Shown here: in pieces, positions 1 through 9,195 of the stretch
How the letters are laid out: each line of letters starts with the position of its first letter
How positions within the stretch are numbered: the first letter of the stretch is position 1
From: Tissierellia bacterium
GTDB taxonomy: Bacteria > Bacillota > Clostridia > Tissierellales > Tepidimicrobiaceae
Reading direction: 5' to 3'
DNA: 61,711 bases
Assembly (NCBI GenBank): GCA_012728725.1
Contig: JAAYEM010000066.1
Coordinates: 1 to 61,711, forward strand
Notes under the pieces: model-generated
Told to the model about the DNA's origin: nothing
What the model saw: the letters and a program-made list of their open reading frames with translations, nothing else
Databases searched by the model: none
Position numbers and translations under genes: made by a program

Positions 1-45
1 GCCAGCGTTCGTCCTGAGCCAGGATCAAACTCTCATTAAAAAAGT
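1..45 (-). rRNA. rrs: 16S ribosomal RNA, 5' end only
   Basis: The reverse complement of the first bases contains the universal bacterial 16S 5' sequence AGAGTTTGATCCTGGCTCAG followed by GACGAACGCTGGC. Only the first 45 or so nucleotides are inside the window; the gene runs out of it to the left. The exact 5' end of the mature RNA is not resolvable by eye. Confidence 0.97.
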
Positions 46-129
46 TTGCTAGCTCTTTTTACCTACTCAAAGTACTTCACACTGTTTAGTTGTCTAGGTT
101 CAGTGTCGATTTTTGCAACCGACTTTTAT

Positions 130-158
130 ACTATAACAAATATCAATTCTTTTGTCAA
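130..158 (-). promoter_or_regulatory. rRNA promoter, proximal (P2)
   Basis: On the minus strand: a perfect -35 TTGACA, a 17-base spacer and -10 TATAGT, reading towards the 16S gene about 85 bases away. Spacing and consensus match a strong sigma-A rRNA promoter. Confidence 0.9.
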
Positions 159-226
159 TAGTTTTTTTATTTTTTTAATTGGCCATTTCAAGGCCTCCTG
201 TTAATGCCTCATGTAATGGCTACTTT

Positions 227-255
227 AATATACCAGGTTTTTTATCCTTTGTCAA
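227..255 (-). promoter_or_regulatory. rRNA promoter, distal (P1)
   Basis: A second minus-strand promoter with -35 TTGACA, 17-base spacer and -10 TATATT, 97 bases upstream of the proximal one. The bases around both -35 elements are similar (CTATTGACAAA), which suggests the tandem pair arose by duplication. Confidence 0.88.
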
Positions 256-325
256 TAGCTTTTTCATTAAATATTATTTTCTTTTATTATAAGCCATATT
301 TTCCTTTTTATTTATGTCTGATAAA

Positions 326-342
326 ATAGTATATACTATAAT
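326..342 (+). promoter_or_regulatory. lysR -10 region with overlapping palindrome
   Basis: A perfect 14-base palindrome ATAGTATATACTAT (326-339) overlaps a consensus -10 TATAAT (337-342) about 20 bases before the lysR start. LysR proteins usually repress their own promoter through a dyad in this position, so autoregulation is a reasonable inference. No good -35 element is visible. Confidence 0.5.
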
Positions 343-363
343 ATAAGAAAGGGTGATTATATT

Positions 364-1275
364 TTGGATTTAAGACAACTTGAAACCTTTGTACATGTAG
401 CCAACCTTAAGAGTTTTTCCCTGGCTGCTGAAAAACTATTTATTACCCAACCTACGGTGACTAACCATATTCAAAATTTAGAAAAAGAGTTAGACACAAT
501 ACTAATCAATCGCTCTGGTAGAAATATATCTCTAACTGAGGCAGGTAGGCTACTTTATAAATATGCTATTAATATATTAAATTCCTGTGAAATGGCAAAG
601 TTCGATTTGGCAGCATTTAAAGGTCAGATTCAGGGACACCTACATATCTATTCTAGTTCAGTACCTGGCAAATATATATTACCTAAAATTATATATAAAT
701 TTTCTAATAAATACCCTGATGTTACCTTTAGTTTTGCTGATAGCGATTCTAAAAATGTTGTTGATAGTATTTTGGAAGGGGATACGGATTTTGGGGTTGT
801 AGGTAGTAAATATCCTTCTAATAGGTTAAATTATATTGAGCTTATGGAAGATAAATTATTAGTTATTACACCCAATAATTCTACATTTCCAAAGCCTAAT
901 TATTCTTACCTAACAATAGATGAGATTATTAATCAAAAAATTATCTTTAGAGAAGAAGGTTCTGGCACTAGGGATATTGTAGTTAATCAATTAGAAGAAA
1001 ACAATATTAGTATAGATGATTTAAATATAGTTGCATATATTGATGATACGGAAGTGATTAAGGAGTTAGTTTCTCTTGGTATCGGCATAAGCTTTATATC
1101 CGAAAGAGCAGCCATAGATGATATAAAACATGAAAAGTATAAGGTATTTAATGTAGAAGGAATTAATTTTTCTCGCAAATTCTATTTCGTTTACCACAAT
1201 AAAAGGCAGCTTTCACCACTAAACGAAACTTTCAAAACCTTTGTTTTAGACTATATTAAAGAAACGTCCATTTGA
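364..1275 (+). CDS. LysR family transcriptional regulator
   Basis: A 303-residue protein with an N-terminal winged helix-turn-helix (about residues 1-60, LysR signature around SLAAEKLFITQPTVTNHI) and a C-terminal LysR substrate-binding domain (about 90-295). Start is TTG at 364, chosen because the LysR pattern begins MDLRQLETF and an AGGGTGAT ribosome site lies just upstream. The overall pattern resembles the clostridial LysR subgroup often annotated as selenium-metabolism-associated. I recognise this by resemblance only, and no selenium gene is in the window. It stands alone, divergent from the rRNA operon, so its target is not evident from context. Confidence 0.93.
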   Translation: MDLRQLETFVHVANLKSFSLAAEKLFITQPTVTNHIQNLEKELDTILINRSGRNISLTEAGRLLYKYAINILNSCEMAKFDLAAFKGQIQGHLHIYSSSVPGKYILPKIIYKFSNKYPDVTFSFADSDSKNVVDSILEGDTDFGVVGSKYPSNRLNYIELMEDKLLVITPNNSTFPKPNYSYLTIDEIINQKIIFREEGSGTRDIVVNQLEENNISIDDLNIVAYIDDTEVIKELVSLGIGISFISERAAIDDIKHEKYKVFNVEGINFSRKFYFVYHNKRQLSPLNETFKTFVLDYIKETSI

Positions 1276-1315
1276 ATTAACTCACCTAAAGCTTCGTTGA
1301 AGTATGCTTATACGT

Positions 1316-1352
1316 AAAAGAAACCAAAGAGCAGAACTCTTGGTTTCTTTTA
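1316..1352. terminator. Bidirectional terminator between lysR and degU
   Basis: Near-perfect inverted repeat AAGAAACCAA-(A)GAG / CTC-TTGGTTTCTT with A-tract on the left and T-tract on the right. It lies between convergent genes and can serve both strands. The last bases overlap the stop codon of the response regulator. Confidence 0.88.
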
Positions 1353-2012
1353 TATTTTCTTAATATTATTTTTGAAAGCAAAGATTGCAGCCTGTATCCT
1401 ATCATTTACTTCAATTTTCTTGAATATATTTGATACATGATTTTTTACTGTCTTCTCACTTATAAAAAGCTTGTCTGCTATATCCTTATTATTAAGCCCT
1501 TCAGCAATCAAGGTTAGTACTTCGTATTCCCTTTTGGTCAACATTTCAATTTTTCTCAAATCCTCATTATATTCTTTATCAGACTTGCTTATATCTTCCA
1601 CCAATACTGAAGCAATACTTGGTTGTATATAAGTTCTTCCATTATTCACATCCCTAATAGCACTTATAAGGGTATCTGCATCTGAATCCTTCAGCACATA
1701 ACCGTTTGCACCTATCTTCATGGTTTCAATTAGATACTCCCTATCCTCATGAATAGTTAGCATTATTATTTTGGAACCAACTCCTAAATCCTTCAATCTC
1801 CTCAACACATCTATACCATTCATTTTGGGCATGTTTATATCCAGTAAAATAACATCTGGATCATATTTTAAAGCCATATCTATAGCTTCTTGTCCATTTC
1901 CTGCCTGAACTACTACTCGTATATCGTCTTCTAGTTCCAATAACTGTTTAATCCCCTCTCTAATTAATACATGGTCATCAGCTAACATTACTGAAATATT
2001 TTTTTTACTCAT
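1350..2012 (-). CDS. degU: NarL/DegU family response regulator
   Basis: A 220-residue response regulator. The receiver domain (about 5-120) shows the acidic pair near the N-terminus (ADDH), the phosphoacceptor region VILLDINMP and the KDSD lysine region. The C-terminal LuxR/GerE helix-turn-helix (about 150-215) shows [22 protein letters not shown]. It overlaps the kinase gene by 8 bases, so the two are translated together as a two-component pair. The DegU label rests on architecture plus the DegS-like partner; the targets in this organism are unknown. Confidence 0.9.
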   Translation of the reverse strand: MSKKNISVMLADDHVLIREGIKQLLELEDDIRVVVQAGNGQEAIDMALKYDPDVILLDINMPKMNGIDVLRRLKDLGVGSKIIMLTIHEDREYLIETMKIGANGYVLKDSDADTLISAIRDVNNGRTYIQPSIASVLVEDISKSDKEYNEDLRKIEMLTKREYEVLTLIAEGLNNKDIADKLFISEKTVKNHVSNIFKKIEVNDRIQAAIFAFKNNIKKI

Positions 2013-3186
2013 TTAAATCGTCCTCCTCGGGTAGCTTTATATATACGTATATCCTTGTGCCTTTGCCTGGCGCTGATTTTATTTGCAGATTTCCTTCTAG
2101 TAATTCTACCCTTTCCCTCATATTTATCAAACCAAATCCCCCAGTTGTCGTACCTCCAATTTTATTTATTTCTTCCACATTGAATCCTTTCCCATTATCT
2201 ATAATGGATAGGTTTAGCTTTGTAAGAGAATATTCAACTATAATCTTTACATCAGTTGCTTGGGAATGTTTTTGAATATTATTCAAAGCCTCTTGCACTA
2301 TTCTAAATACAGCAATTTCTATTGCAGAATTTAAACTGATCACATTTCCGATTACTTCTAGTTCTACATTGATTCCCGTATTCTCCTTAAAATTATATAT
2401 ATATCTTTCTAAAGTTGGAACCAGTCCTAAATCATCTAGGGACATGGGCCTTAGATCATATATGGTCTTTCTAATATCCCCCAGTGTATTCCTAACTATT
2501 CTTTTTAAATCCTGCAATTCTTTCTTAGACCTTTCCTTATCAATATCCATTAGCCTTTCACATATTTCAGTTTTTACTAAAATATTTGCCATGGATTGGG
2601 CTGGTCCATCATGGATATCCCTAGCCAAGCGCTGTCTTTCTTCCTCCTGGGCTTCTATTATTTTTATCCCTAAAACTTGACGCTTATTTAAATGATCTAC
2701 AGTAAACAATATTTCATCCAAATTACCCTTTAAATACTCACTGGCTACACTAACAGACTTACCAACCTTTTCAGCCTTTTTATAAACGTCTATAGCAGAT
2801 ATTAGCCTAAGTTCCTGTTCCCTCCGCCTCTCCAATAGGTTTTTTTCTTCTTCCCTCTTTAAAAGCAGTTTTATTCTAAGTTGATTAGCCCTATCATAAG
2901 CCCTTTTCAAATCATCCTCAGTATATATATTAAAATTTTTACTCACATTGGATAGATAGGCCCTGCTTTTCTTTTCTTCCTTTTCCAATAGGTCTACTTC
3001 CTGTATTACCTTTTCAACCTTCTTCCTTATTTGATCTAATTCCTCTTGGATCCTTTTTACATCCTGCCTTGCATGTTCTACAATTTCTATAATTTCCATT
3101 TTACTATTTTCTATAGAACAAATGGTTTCTTTCAGAATTTTATTTATACGACCTACCTTGGTAGAAGATTCATCCACAGCATCCAC
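2005..3186 (-). CDS. degS: DegS-like sensor histidine kinase (cytoplasmic)
   Basis: A 393-residue kinase with no membrane segment. Residues 1-150 are a long charged coiled coil of the DegS sensor type. The HisKA_3 H-box is [16 protein letters not shown] (phosphoacceptor His near residue 190), and the HATPase domain follows with [17 protein letters not shown]. The gene starts 5 bases after the cheW stop. GTG at 3186 is the longest start, but GTG at 3174 has a better placed GAGGTGG site and is an equal candidate. Being soluble, it probably senses an intracellular state or a partner rather than an external ligand. Confidence 0.9.
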   Translation of the reverse strand: MDAVDESSTKVGRINKILKETICSIENSKMEIIEIVEHARQDVKRIQEELDQIRKKVEKVIQEVDLLEKEEKKSRAYLSNVSKNFNIYTEDDLKRAYDRANQLRIKLLLKREEEKNLLERRREQELRLISAIDVYKKAEKVGKSVSVASEYLKGNLDEILFTVDHLNKRQVLGIKIIEAQEEERQRLARDIHDGPAQSMANILVKTEICERLMDIDKERSKKELQDLKRIVRNTLGDIRKTIYDLRPMSLDDLGLVPTLERYIYNFKENTGINVELEVIGNVISLNSAIEIAVFRIVQEALNNIQKHSQATDVKIIVEYSLTKLNLSIIDNGKGFNVEEINKIGGTTTGGFGLINMRERVELLEGNLQIKSAPGKGTRIYVYIKLPEEDDLNE

Positions 3187-3191
3187 CTCTA

Positions 3192-3653
3192 TTACAAAAT
3201 TTCTATTGTTTCCATTTCGTCCTTTTCTTCATCTGTTAGTATCTTTTCTAAATCTAGCAATATTAGTAGTCTGCTATCATCAACCTTTCCAACCCCTATC
3301 ATATATCTCCTATCAATTTCTGAGATTACATCAGGAGTTGGATCTATTTTACTTTCATCTAATCTCAATGTCTGGGAAGCTTCATCTACTACAAAACCTA
3401 TTTCTTTCTCATCTAAATTTATAACTATTATCCTTGTGTCCTTTGTAGCTTCAGCAGACCCTAGTTTAAACCTTTTCCTCAAACTAATTATAGGGATTAC
3501 ACTACCTCTATAGTTAATCACTCCCTCTACAAAATCTGGAGCATTAGGAACATGTACAGACTCTTGGTAGGGGATTATCTCCTTCACATTCATAATGTCA
3601 ATTCCGTATTCCTCTCTGCCTAGTTTAAATACTACATACAGATTTTCAGCCAT
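3192..3653 (-). CDS. cheW: CheW-like coupling protein
   Basis: A 153-residue single CheW domain: YVVFKLGREEYGIDI at the start, VHVPNAPDFVEGVINYRG in the centre and a LLILLDLEKIL strand near the end. An AGGAGG site precedes the ATG. CheW normally bridges chemoreceptors to the CheA kinase, but no CheA, receptor or other che gene is present here. It is the first gene of a cheW-degS-degU operon, which suggests it couples a receptor or another scaffold to the DegS-like kinase. Confidence 0.93.
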   Translation of the reverse strand: MAENLYVVFKLGREEYGIDIMNVKEIIPYQESVHVPNAPDFVEGVINYRGSVIPIISLRKRFKLGSAEATKDTRIIVINLDEKEIGFVVDEASQTLRLDESKIDPTPDVISEIDRRYMIGVGKVDDSRLLILLDLEKILTDEEKDEMETIEIL

Positions 3654-3730
3654 AATCTAACCTCCTTTTATCTCATACATAATACTATTCTACAAAATTT
3701 GGGCATATCCTTCTTTATTTTTGTCTAATT

Positions 3731-4861
3731 TTAGATGGAAGCCTTAATTTTTGCATTAACCTTTCTTTCCAAGTCCCTTCCTATGGGATAATCTATTCTT
3801 TTAATACTTCTAATGTATCGATGGATATCGCCATCAAAGCTAATCTTTCTATTAAATAAAATGGACTCCAGGGACTCCCTGGCCTGGTTTATTATAAAAT
3901 TTTGGCTTTTATCCACGCCATATTCTATATAGTCCACTATTATTAAGCTCAAAGCCTCAACAACCTTGTCCACATCAAAGTTTTTAATTGCCAAATCATT
4001 ATAATCTATATCCTGGCCAACATAGTACTGGCCACTTTTTGTTGCATTTTCTAGCATCTGTTTTGTATATCCAATTATGCATTGGTCTTCACAACATTTG
4101 CCACATCTTCCTTCTCCTAGGCAAATATCCTCTATTGCTTCATTTAATTCCTTTGCCTGTTTATATAGTATGTCTGCCACTTCTTTCATAGGAGTTATGG
4201 ACTTGCTTTTCCTTTTAATAATTAATCTACCCATAAGTAACAAATAGACTGATAAAATTATTATGAAATATAGCCTAATATTGTTTATACTTAGTAACCC
4301 TTTAGGTACCCATTCATATAGTTTTAATGTCCCAAAAAATAGGAATACCATAGAGGAAATGGTTTTAATCAATAGATCTGGTACTTTTTTACCTATTTTA
4401 CTACCTACATAAATTCCCAATCCACTAGTTCCTAGCATACCTAAGGTAGTCCCCAGTAAAATAAAGAAAGGATAATTGCCTTCTGCTGATAAGGTCATGG
4501 CGGTGAGCTGGGTTTTATCTCCTAGCTCCCCAATAAAAAATGCTAATGCCACAGTCAATATAGGGCTGAAAGCTTTTCTACTCCCCTTTTCATCCAATTC
4601 CTCTTCCCTTAATGCCAATAGTCCGAAAATAACGAACATAATACCTGCAACTATCTGGATTAGATTAATGGGTATTAATTTAGATATGTATCTCCCTAAT
4701 ACTATGGCAAGTCCATGATTTAAAAAAACTCCCATAAATACACCAGCTAACACTTCCTGTACCTTATATTGGGTTGCAAAGGTCATGGCTATAATCTGGG
4801 TTTTATCACCTAATTCTGCTGCAAAAATTAATAAAAAGGCTCTTATTAATTCAGAAATCAT
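3731..4861 (-). CDS. GDT1/TMEM165 family (UPF0016) transporter with cysteine-rich C-terminal domain
   Basis: The N-terminal part (about residues 1-190) has six predicted membrane helices in two repeats, each with the family signature ELGDKTQ (near residues 15 and 110). GDT1/MneA-type proteins export Mn2+ or act as cation/proton exchangers. After a seventh hydrophobic stretch (about 195-215) comes a soluble tail of about 160 residues with a cysteine cluster CLGEGRCGKCCEDQC, not part of the normal family, whose members are about 190-220 residues. Start ATG at 4861 has an AAGGGG site; an in-frame ATG 18 bases upstream lacks one. It lies just after the hut operon terminator. Confidence 0.85.
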   Translation of the reverse strand: MISELIRAFLLIFAAELGDKTQIIAMTFATQYKVQEVLAGVFMGVFLNHGLAIVLGRYISKLIPINLIQIVAGIMFVIFGLLALREEELDEKGSRKAFSPILTVALAFFIGELGDKTQLTAMTLSAEGNYPFFILLGTTLGMLGTSGLGIYVGSKIGKKVPDLLIKTISSMVFLFFGTLKLYEWVPKGLLSINNIRLYFIIILSVYLLLMGRLIIKRKSKSITPMKEVADILYKQAKELNEAIEDICLGEGRCGKCCEDQCIIGYTKQMLENATKSGQYYVGQDIDYNDLAIKNFDVDKVVEALSLIIVDYIEYGVDKSQNFIINQARESLESILFNRKISFDGDIHRYIRSIKRIDYPIGRDLERKVNAKIKASI

Positions 4862-4889
4862 GTTTTTTCCCCTTATCATTTATTTTTCT

Positions 4890-4937
4890 ATAAAAAGACT
4901 TTTAGTCTAATAGCTAGCTATTAAACTAAAAGTCTTT
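4890..4937 (-). terminator. hut operon terminator
   Basis: A very long hairpin: AAAGACTTTTAGT pairs with ACTAAAAGTCTTT, continued inward by the palindrome TAATAGCTAGCTATTA. On the minus strand it is followed by TTTTTAT, as expected of an intrinsic terminator at the end of hutI. Only about 30 bases separate it from the next start codon. Confidence 0.88.
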
Positions 4938-4963
4938 CCTCCTGTATTTCCATTAATATAATT

Positions 4964-6238
4964 TTACAGTATATTATTATGCTTTTCAAATGCTATTTTC
5001 CCTGCCTTAATAACTTTATCCGTATGATTAATACCAAAATGGTATATTATATAATCCAAATTGGGAGCATCGAATATGACCAAGTCAGCTTTTTTGCCAA
5101 CTTCTATACTGCCTATTTCATCTTCCAGCTTTAATGCAGCTGCTCCATTAATGGTTACAGCTGTTATTACCTCTTCAGGGGTTAACTTCATGATTATAGA
5201 GGCAAGGCTCATGACCAACTGAATATTCTCAGTAGGACAGCTACCTGGATTATAATCTGTAGCCAGGGCTACAGCTACCCCCTCCTCAATCATCCTTCTA
5301 GCCCTAGCAAATTTTCCAGTTTGCAAATTAAAAGATGTGGCAGGTAATAGGGTTGCTATTACTCCCCTTTCAGCCATCATCCTTATTCCCCTGTCGCTGG
5401 CTGCAACTAGGTGTTCTGCTGAAATACAACCTATCTCTGCCGCCATCTCTGCACCACCTAATGGTTCTATTTCATCTGCATGAACTTTTGGAAGGAGTCC
5501 ATGTTCCATACCTGCCAATAGTATATCCCTAGTCTCATCAATTGTAAAAACACCCTTCTCACAGAAAACATCATTAAATTGGGCTAATCTTTTTTTGGCA
5601 ACATAGGGTATCATCTCATCTATTATTAGATCCATAAATGCCCTTGGATTATCCTTATACTTGGGCGGTATGGCATGGGCAGCCATAAAAGTGGATACCA
5701 CATCTACAGGATGGTCTTCATTTAACTTTTTGGCAACTTCCATTTGTTTTATTTCCGTATCGAAATCATCTAACCCATAGCCACTTTTAGCTTCTACGGT
5801 AGTAATCCCAAAGCTTAGCATTATATCTAAACTCTTTTTAGCCTTTTCATATAGTTCATTAAAACTTGCCCTCCTAGTTTCCTTTACAGTGTTATGTATT
5901 CCTCCTCCAGCTTCTAATATTTCTAGATATGTGGCCCCCTTCAATTTCATTGCCAATTCATGTTCCCTTGATCCTCCATGGACTAAATGGGTATGGGAAT
6001 CTACTAGACCTGGTGTAAGGGTTTTTCCCTTACCATCTATTATTATAGTTTCTTCATGCCTTTCAATATCTTCTGGCAATTCCCCTTTCCCAACATATAC
6101 AATTCTATCTCCCCTTGTGGCCACTATTCCATTTTTTATAAGGCCAATATCCTCCATCTCTTCCTTTACCCTCGGTCTATTGGGTCCCTTTAAGGTTATC
6201 AAATTATCTATATTCTTTATAATTAAATCTGCCTTCAT
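4964..6238 (-). CDS. hutI: Imidazolonepropionase
   Basis: Third enzyme of histidine degradation: hydrolyses 4-imidazolone-5-propanoate to N-formimino-L-glutamate. The amidohydrolase fold shows the metal motif HTHLVHGG (near residue 80), HAHAIPP-type and HADEIEPLGG histidines, and the ATDYNPG aspartate. The length of about 424 residues is typical. The start was set at ATG 6238 because AGGTGAT, overlapping the ftcD stop, sits 5 bases ahead of it; an in-frame GTG lies 9 bases upstream. It is the last gene of the hutH-hutU-ftcD-hutI operon. Confidence 0.97.
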   Translation of the reverse strand: MKADLIIKNIDNLITLKGPNRPRVKEEMEDIGLIKNGIVATRGDRIVYVGKGELPEDIERHEETIIIDGKGKTLTPGLVDSHTHLVHGGSREHELAMKLKGATYLEILEAGGGIHNTVKETRRASFNELYEKAKKSLDIMLSFGITTVEAKSGYGLDDFDTEIKQMEVAKKLNEDHPVDVVSTFMAAHAIPPKYKDNPRAFMDLIIDEMIPYVAKKRLAQFNDVFCEKGVFTIDETRDILLAGMEHGLLPKVHADEIEPLGGAEMAAEIGCISAEHLVAASDRGIRMMAERGVIATLLPATSFNLQTGKFARARRMIEEGVAVALATDYNPGSCPTENIQLVMSLASIIMKLTPEEVITAVTINGAAALKLEDEIGSIEVGKKADLVIFDAPNLDYIIYHFGINHTDKVIKAGKIAFEKHNNIL

Positions 6239-6247
6239 GTGGATCAC

Positions 6248-7144
6248 CTACTCAAATATCCTTTTCTCTAGAATTTGACCAATGTCAAAGTTTTCCAACC
6301 TCAAATAATAGTCTGCCACATCTATAAGGGCATCCATAGGAACTAGCCCAATAATTTCACTTCCAATGACATTTACTCCATACCTATTAGCTTCCCTTTC
6401 TATAGTATCAAATACTCTAAAGAGGGGAGTCTTTTTATAGTCCACCATATTCATTGAAACCTGCACTATATTCCTCTCCTTTATCTCTAGTCCTATTGCT
6501 TTGCAGTAGGTAAAGCCTCCAGTCCTAGCCCTTACAGCATTGGCAATCTTCTTCGCAATTTCAATATTATCCGTTCCTAAATTCACATTAAAGGCAATTA
6601 ATGGCATTCTAGCCCCTACAGCCGTTACCCCTGCCCTTTCATTTAGAATATCAGGACCATAATCAGGCTTCCATTCCTCTTTTTGTAGCTTCTCCTTCAT
6701 CCCCTCATACTGTCCCCTTCTTACATCTGCTAGATTCTCCCTATTTGGGGATGTAGCAGATTTTTCATACAGGAATACTGGTATATTTAACTCTTCCCCT
6801 ATTCTTTTAGCCAGGTCTTTAGAATAGTCTATACACTCTTCCAGGCTTACATCTGATATGGGTATTAAAGGTATTACATCCGTTGCCCCCATCCTAGGAT
6901 GGCCGCCAGTATGGGTCCTCATATCTATCAGTTGAGAAGCAGCCTTAGCAGCATTGAAGGCTGCCTCTATAACCCCTTCCGGTTCTCCTACAAAGGTTAC
7001 TACACTTCTGTTGTGATCCTTATCCATTGAATAATCTAGTAGTTTTACTTTATCTACCCTTCTTATCTCATCCACTATCTTTTCTACTATTTCCCTATTT
7101 CTCCCCTCACTAAAATTTGGTACACATTGGATTAATCTAGCCAT
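6248..7144 (-). CDS. ftcD: Glutamate formimidoyltransferase
   Basis: Transfers the formimino group from formiminoglutamate to tetrahydrofolate, giving glutamate and 5-formimino-THF. The 298-residue protein begins LIQCVPNFSEGRN, the FTCD N-terminal signature, and contains HTGGHPRMGATDVIPLIP. It lacks the cyclodeaminase domain found in the roughly 540-residue animal enzyme, so a separate cyclodeaminase (FchA) is needed and is not in this window. Its presence between hutU and hutI shows that formimino nitrogen is routed to folate rather than to formamide or formylglutamate. Confidence 0.96.
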   Translation of the reverse strand: MARLIQCVPNFSEGRNREIVEKIVDEIRRVDKVKLLDYSMDKDHNRSVVTFVGEPEGVIEAAFNAAKAASQLIDMRTHTGGHPRMGATDVIPLIPISDVSLEECIDYSKDLAKRIGEELNIPVFLYEKSATSPNRENLADVRRGQYEGMKEKLQKEEWKPDYGPDILNERAGVTAVGARMPLIAFNVNLGTDNIEIAKKIANAVRARTGGFTYCKAIGLEIKERNIVQVSMNMVDYKKTPLFRVFDTIEREANRYGVNVIGSEIIGLVPMDALIDVADYYLRLENFDIGQILEKRIFE

Positions 7145-7161
7145 AGGTAACCCCCCACTTA

Positions 7162-9183
7162 TTATTTTTCATATCTTTCATTTACTAATTTTTTTATCAG
7201 ATCCTCATCTGGTAAATATGGAATTGTTATATGGTCTGTATCCTTAAATTGATTATTGTATTCTATTGCAGTTTCTATTGAATTTTCATTTCTAGCCCAG
7301 GACCTTCTAGCAACTCCCACCATTACATCCCAGGGTATGGCAGTTTTTATTATCTCATCAACCCTCTCACTTCCATCTAATACCAATCCAAATCCACCGT
7401 TTATAGATTTGCCTATGCCTACTCCTCCCCCATTATGAAGGGCTACTAAACTCATCCCTCTGGCTGCATTGCCAGCAAAACAATGGGTTGCCATATCTGC
7501 CATTATCTTGCTTCCATCGTATATATTTGCCGTTTCCCTAAATGGGGAATCGGTTCCTCCAGCATCGTGGTGATCCCTTCCCAGCATAACTGGGCCAATT
7601 TCACCCTTTCTCACCATTTCATTAAATTTAAGGGCAATTTTCATCCTGCCCAATGCATCTTGATAAAGGATTCTTGCCTGGGTCCCCACCACTAGATTGT
7701 TCTTTTCTGCATCCCTTATCCAGATCCAGTTGTCCCTGTCCTGGAATCTCCTATTTGGATCAATGCATTCCATGGCAGCTTTGTCGGTCTTTATTAAGTC
7801 TTCTTTTTTTCCACTCAGGCATACCCATCTAAAGGGTCCATAACCATAATCAAACAACATGGGCCCCATAATATCTTCCACATAGGATGGGAATATGAAT
7901 CCTTCCCTTTCATCTACTCCATTTTTTGCAATTTCCTTTACTCCTGCATCGAATACCGCCTTCATAAAGCTATTACCATAATCGAAAAAGTAGCATCCCC
8001 TTTTAACTAATTCATATATGAGTTCAAAGTGATATTTCAAGGATTTGTTAACTAACTTTTTGAACTCTTCCTTATTTGTATTTAACATTTCAGTCCTTTC
8101 TTCAAAGGTAAGGCCTTGGGGACAATAGCCTCCATCATAGGGAGCATGGCAAGATGTTTGATCCGACAACAAATCTATTTCTATATTGCTTTTTACGGCA
8201 TATTCCAATAAATCCACTATATTGCCATAATATGCTATGGCTTTAGGCTCCTTCCTTAATTGATATTCTTTGGCTATTTTGAATGCTTCCTCTAAATTAT
8301 CTACACAGATATCTATCCAGCCCTGATCCAGCCTTGTCTTAATTCTGGAATAATCCACCTCAGCTATTATGGCAACCCCCTTGGCTATCTTGGTTGCCTT
8401 TCCTTGAGCCCCACTCATACCTCCTAATCCTGAACTTACAAATAGATGGCCCCTTAAGTCTTCTTTTATTCCCAACTCTTTTCTTCCTGCATTTAATATG
8501 GTATTGTAGGTTCCGTGGACTATACCTTGGGGTCCAATATACATCCAGCCACCAGCTGTCATCTGGCCATAATTGGCCACTCCCATGGCTTGAGCTTTGT
8601 TCCAGTGTTCCTGGTCATCAAACATTCCTACCATAAGAGCGTTTGTAATAATAACCCTAGGACTATTGGGGCTGGAACTAAATAGCCCAAGAGGATGGCC
8701 TGATGCAACCACCAGGGTTTGCTCCTGGGTAAGTTCCTCTAGATATCTCTTTATCAGCCTATACTGCATCCAATTTTGGCATACCTGTCCTGTTTCACCA
8801 TAGGTAACCAATTCATAGGGATATAGAGCCACTTCAAAATCTAGATTATTGTCTATCATAACCTGGAATGCCTTTCCCTCAATGCATTTTCCTTTGTATT
8901 CATTAATGGGTTTTCCATAGATTCTTCCTTCAGGCCTAAATCTGTATCCATAGATCCTACCATAGGTGAATAGTTCATCTAAAAACTCGGGAGCTAATTT
9001 TTCATGTAATTCTTCTGGAATATACCTTAAAGCGTTTTTTAGAGCAATTTCAGTTTCTTTTTTGGATAAATTGAATTCCCTTTTAGGGGCCCTCCTAATA
9101 CCTTCTACAAATTTAGGCATAGGGGGCAATTCATTGTCCAGCTTAATGGTCATTGCCTTGCCTATTTCATAATTATTTACCAT
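7162..9183 (-). CDS. hutU: Urocanate hydratase
   Basis: Converts urocanate to 4-imidazolone-5-propanoate using tightly bound NAD+ as an electrophile. The 673-residue protein belongs to the longer form seen in clostridia and Bacteroidetes (the Pseudomonas/Bacillus form is about 555). Family blocks seen include YGETGQVCQNWMQYRLIK, VASGHPLGLF, the glycine-rich SSGLGGMSGAQGKA, and the C-terminal GRDHHDAGGTDSP and HNGGGVGIGKSINGGFG. It starts 12 bases after the hutH stop. The N-terminal 40 or so residues are less conserved, but the ATG has an AGGGG site. Confidence 0.97.
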   Translation of the reverse strand: MVNNYEIGKAMTIKLDNELPPMPKFVEGIRRAPKREFNLSKKETEIALKNALRYIPEELHEKLAPEFLDELFTYGRIYGYRFRPEGRIYGKPINEYKGKCIEGKAFQVMIDNNLDFEVALYPYELVTYGETGQVCQNWMQYRLIKRYLEELTQEQTLVVASGHPLGLFSSSPNSPRVIITNALMVGMFDDQEHWNKAQAMGVANYGQMTAGGWMYIGPQGIVHGTYNTILNAGRKELGIKEDLRGHLFVSSGLGGMSGAQGKATKIAKGVAIIAEVDYSRIKTRLDQGWIDICVDNLEEAFKIAKEYQLRKEPKAIAYYGNIVDLLEYAVKSNIEIDLLSDQTSCHAPYDGGYCPQGLTFEERTEMLNTNKEEFKKLVNKSLKYHFELIYELVKRGCYFFDYGNSFMKAVFDAGVKEIAKNGVDEREGFIFPSYVEDIMGPMLFDYGYGPFRWVCLSGKKEDLIKTDKAAMECIDPNRRFQDRDNWIWIRDAEKNNLVVGTQARILYQDALGRMKIALKFNEMVRKGEIGPVMLGRDHHDAGGTDSPFRETANIYDGSKIMADMATHCFAGNAARGMSLVALHNGGGVGIGKSINGGFGLVLDGSERVDEIIKTAIPWDVMVGVARRSWARNENSIETAIEYNNQFKDTDHITIPYLPDEDLIKKLVNERYEK

Positions 9184-9195
9184 AAAACCCCTCCC

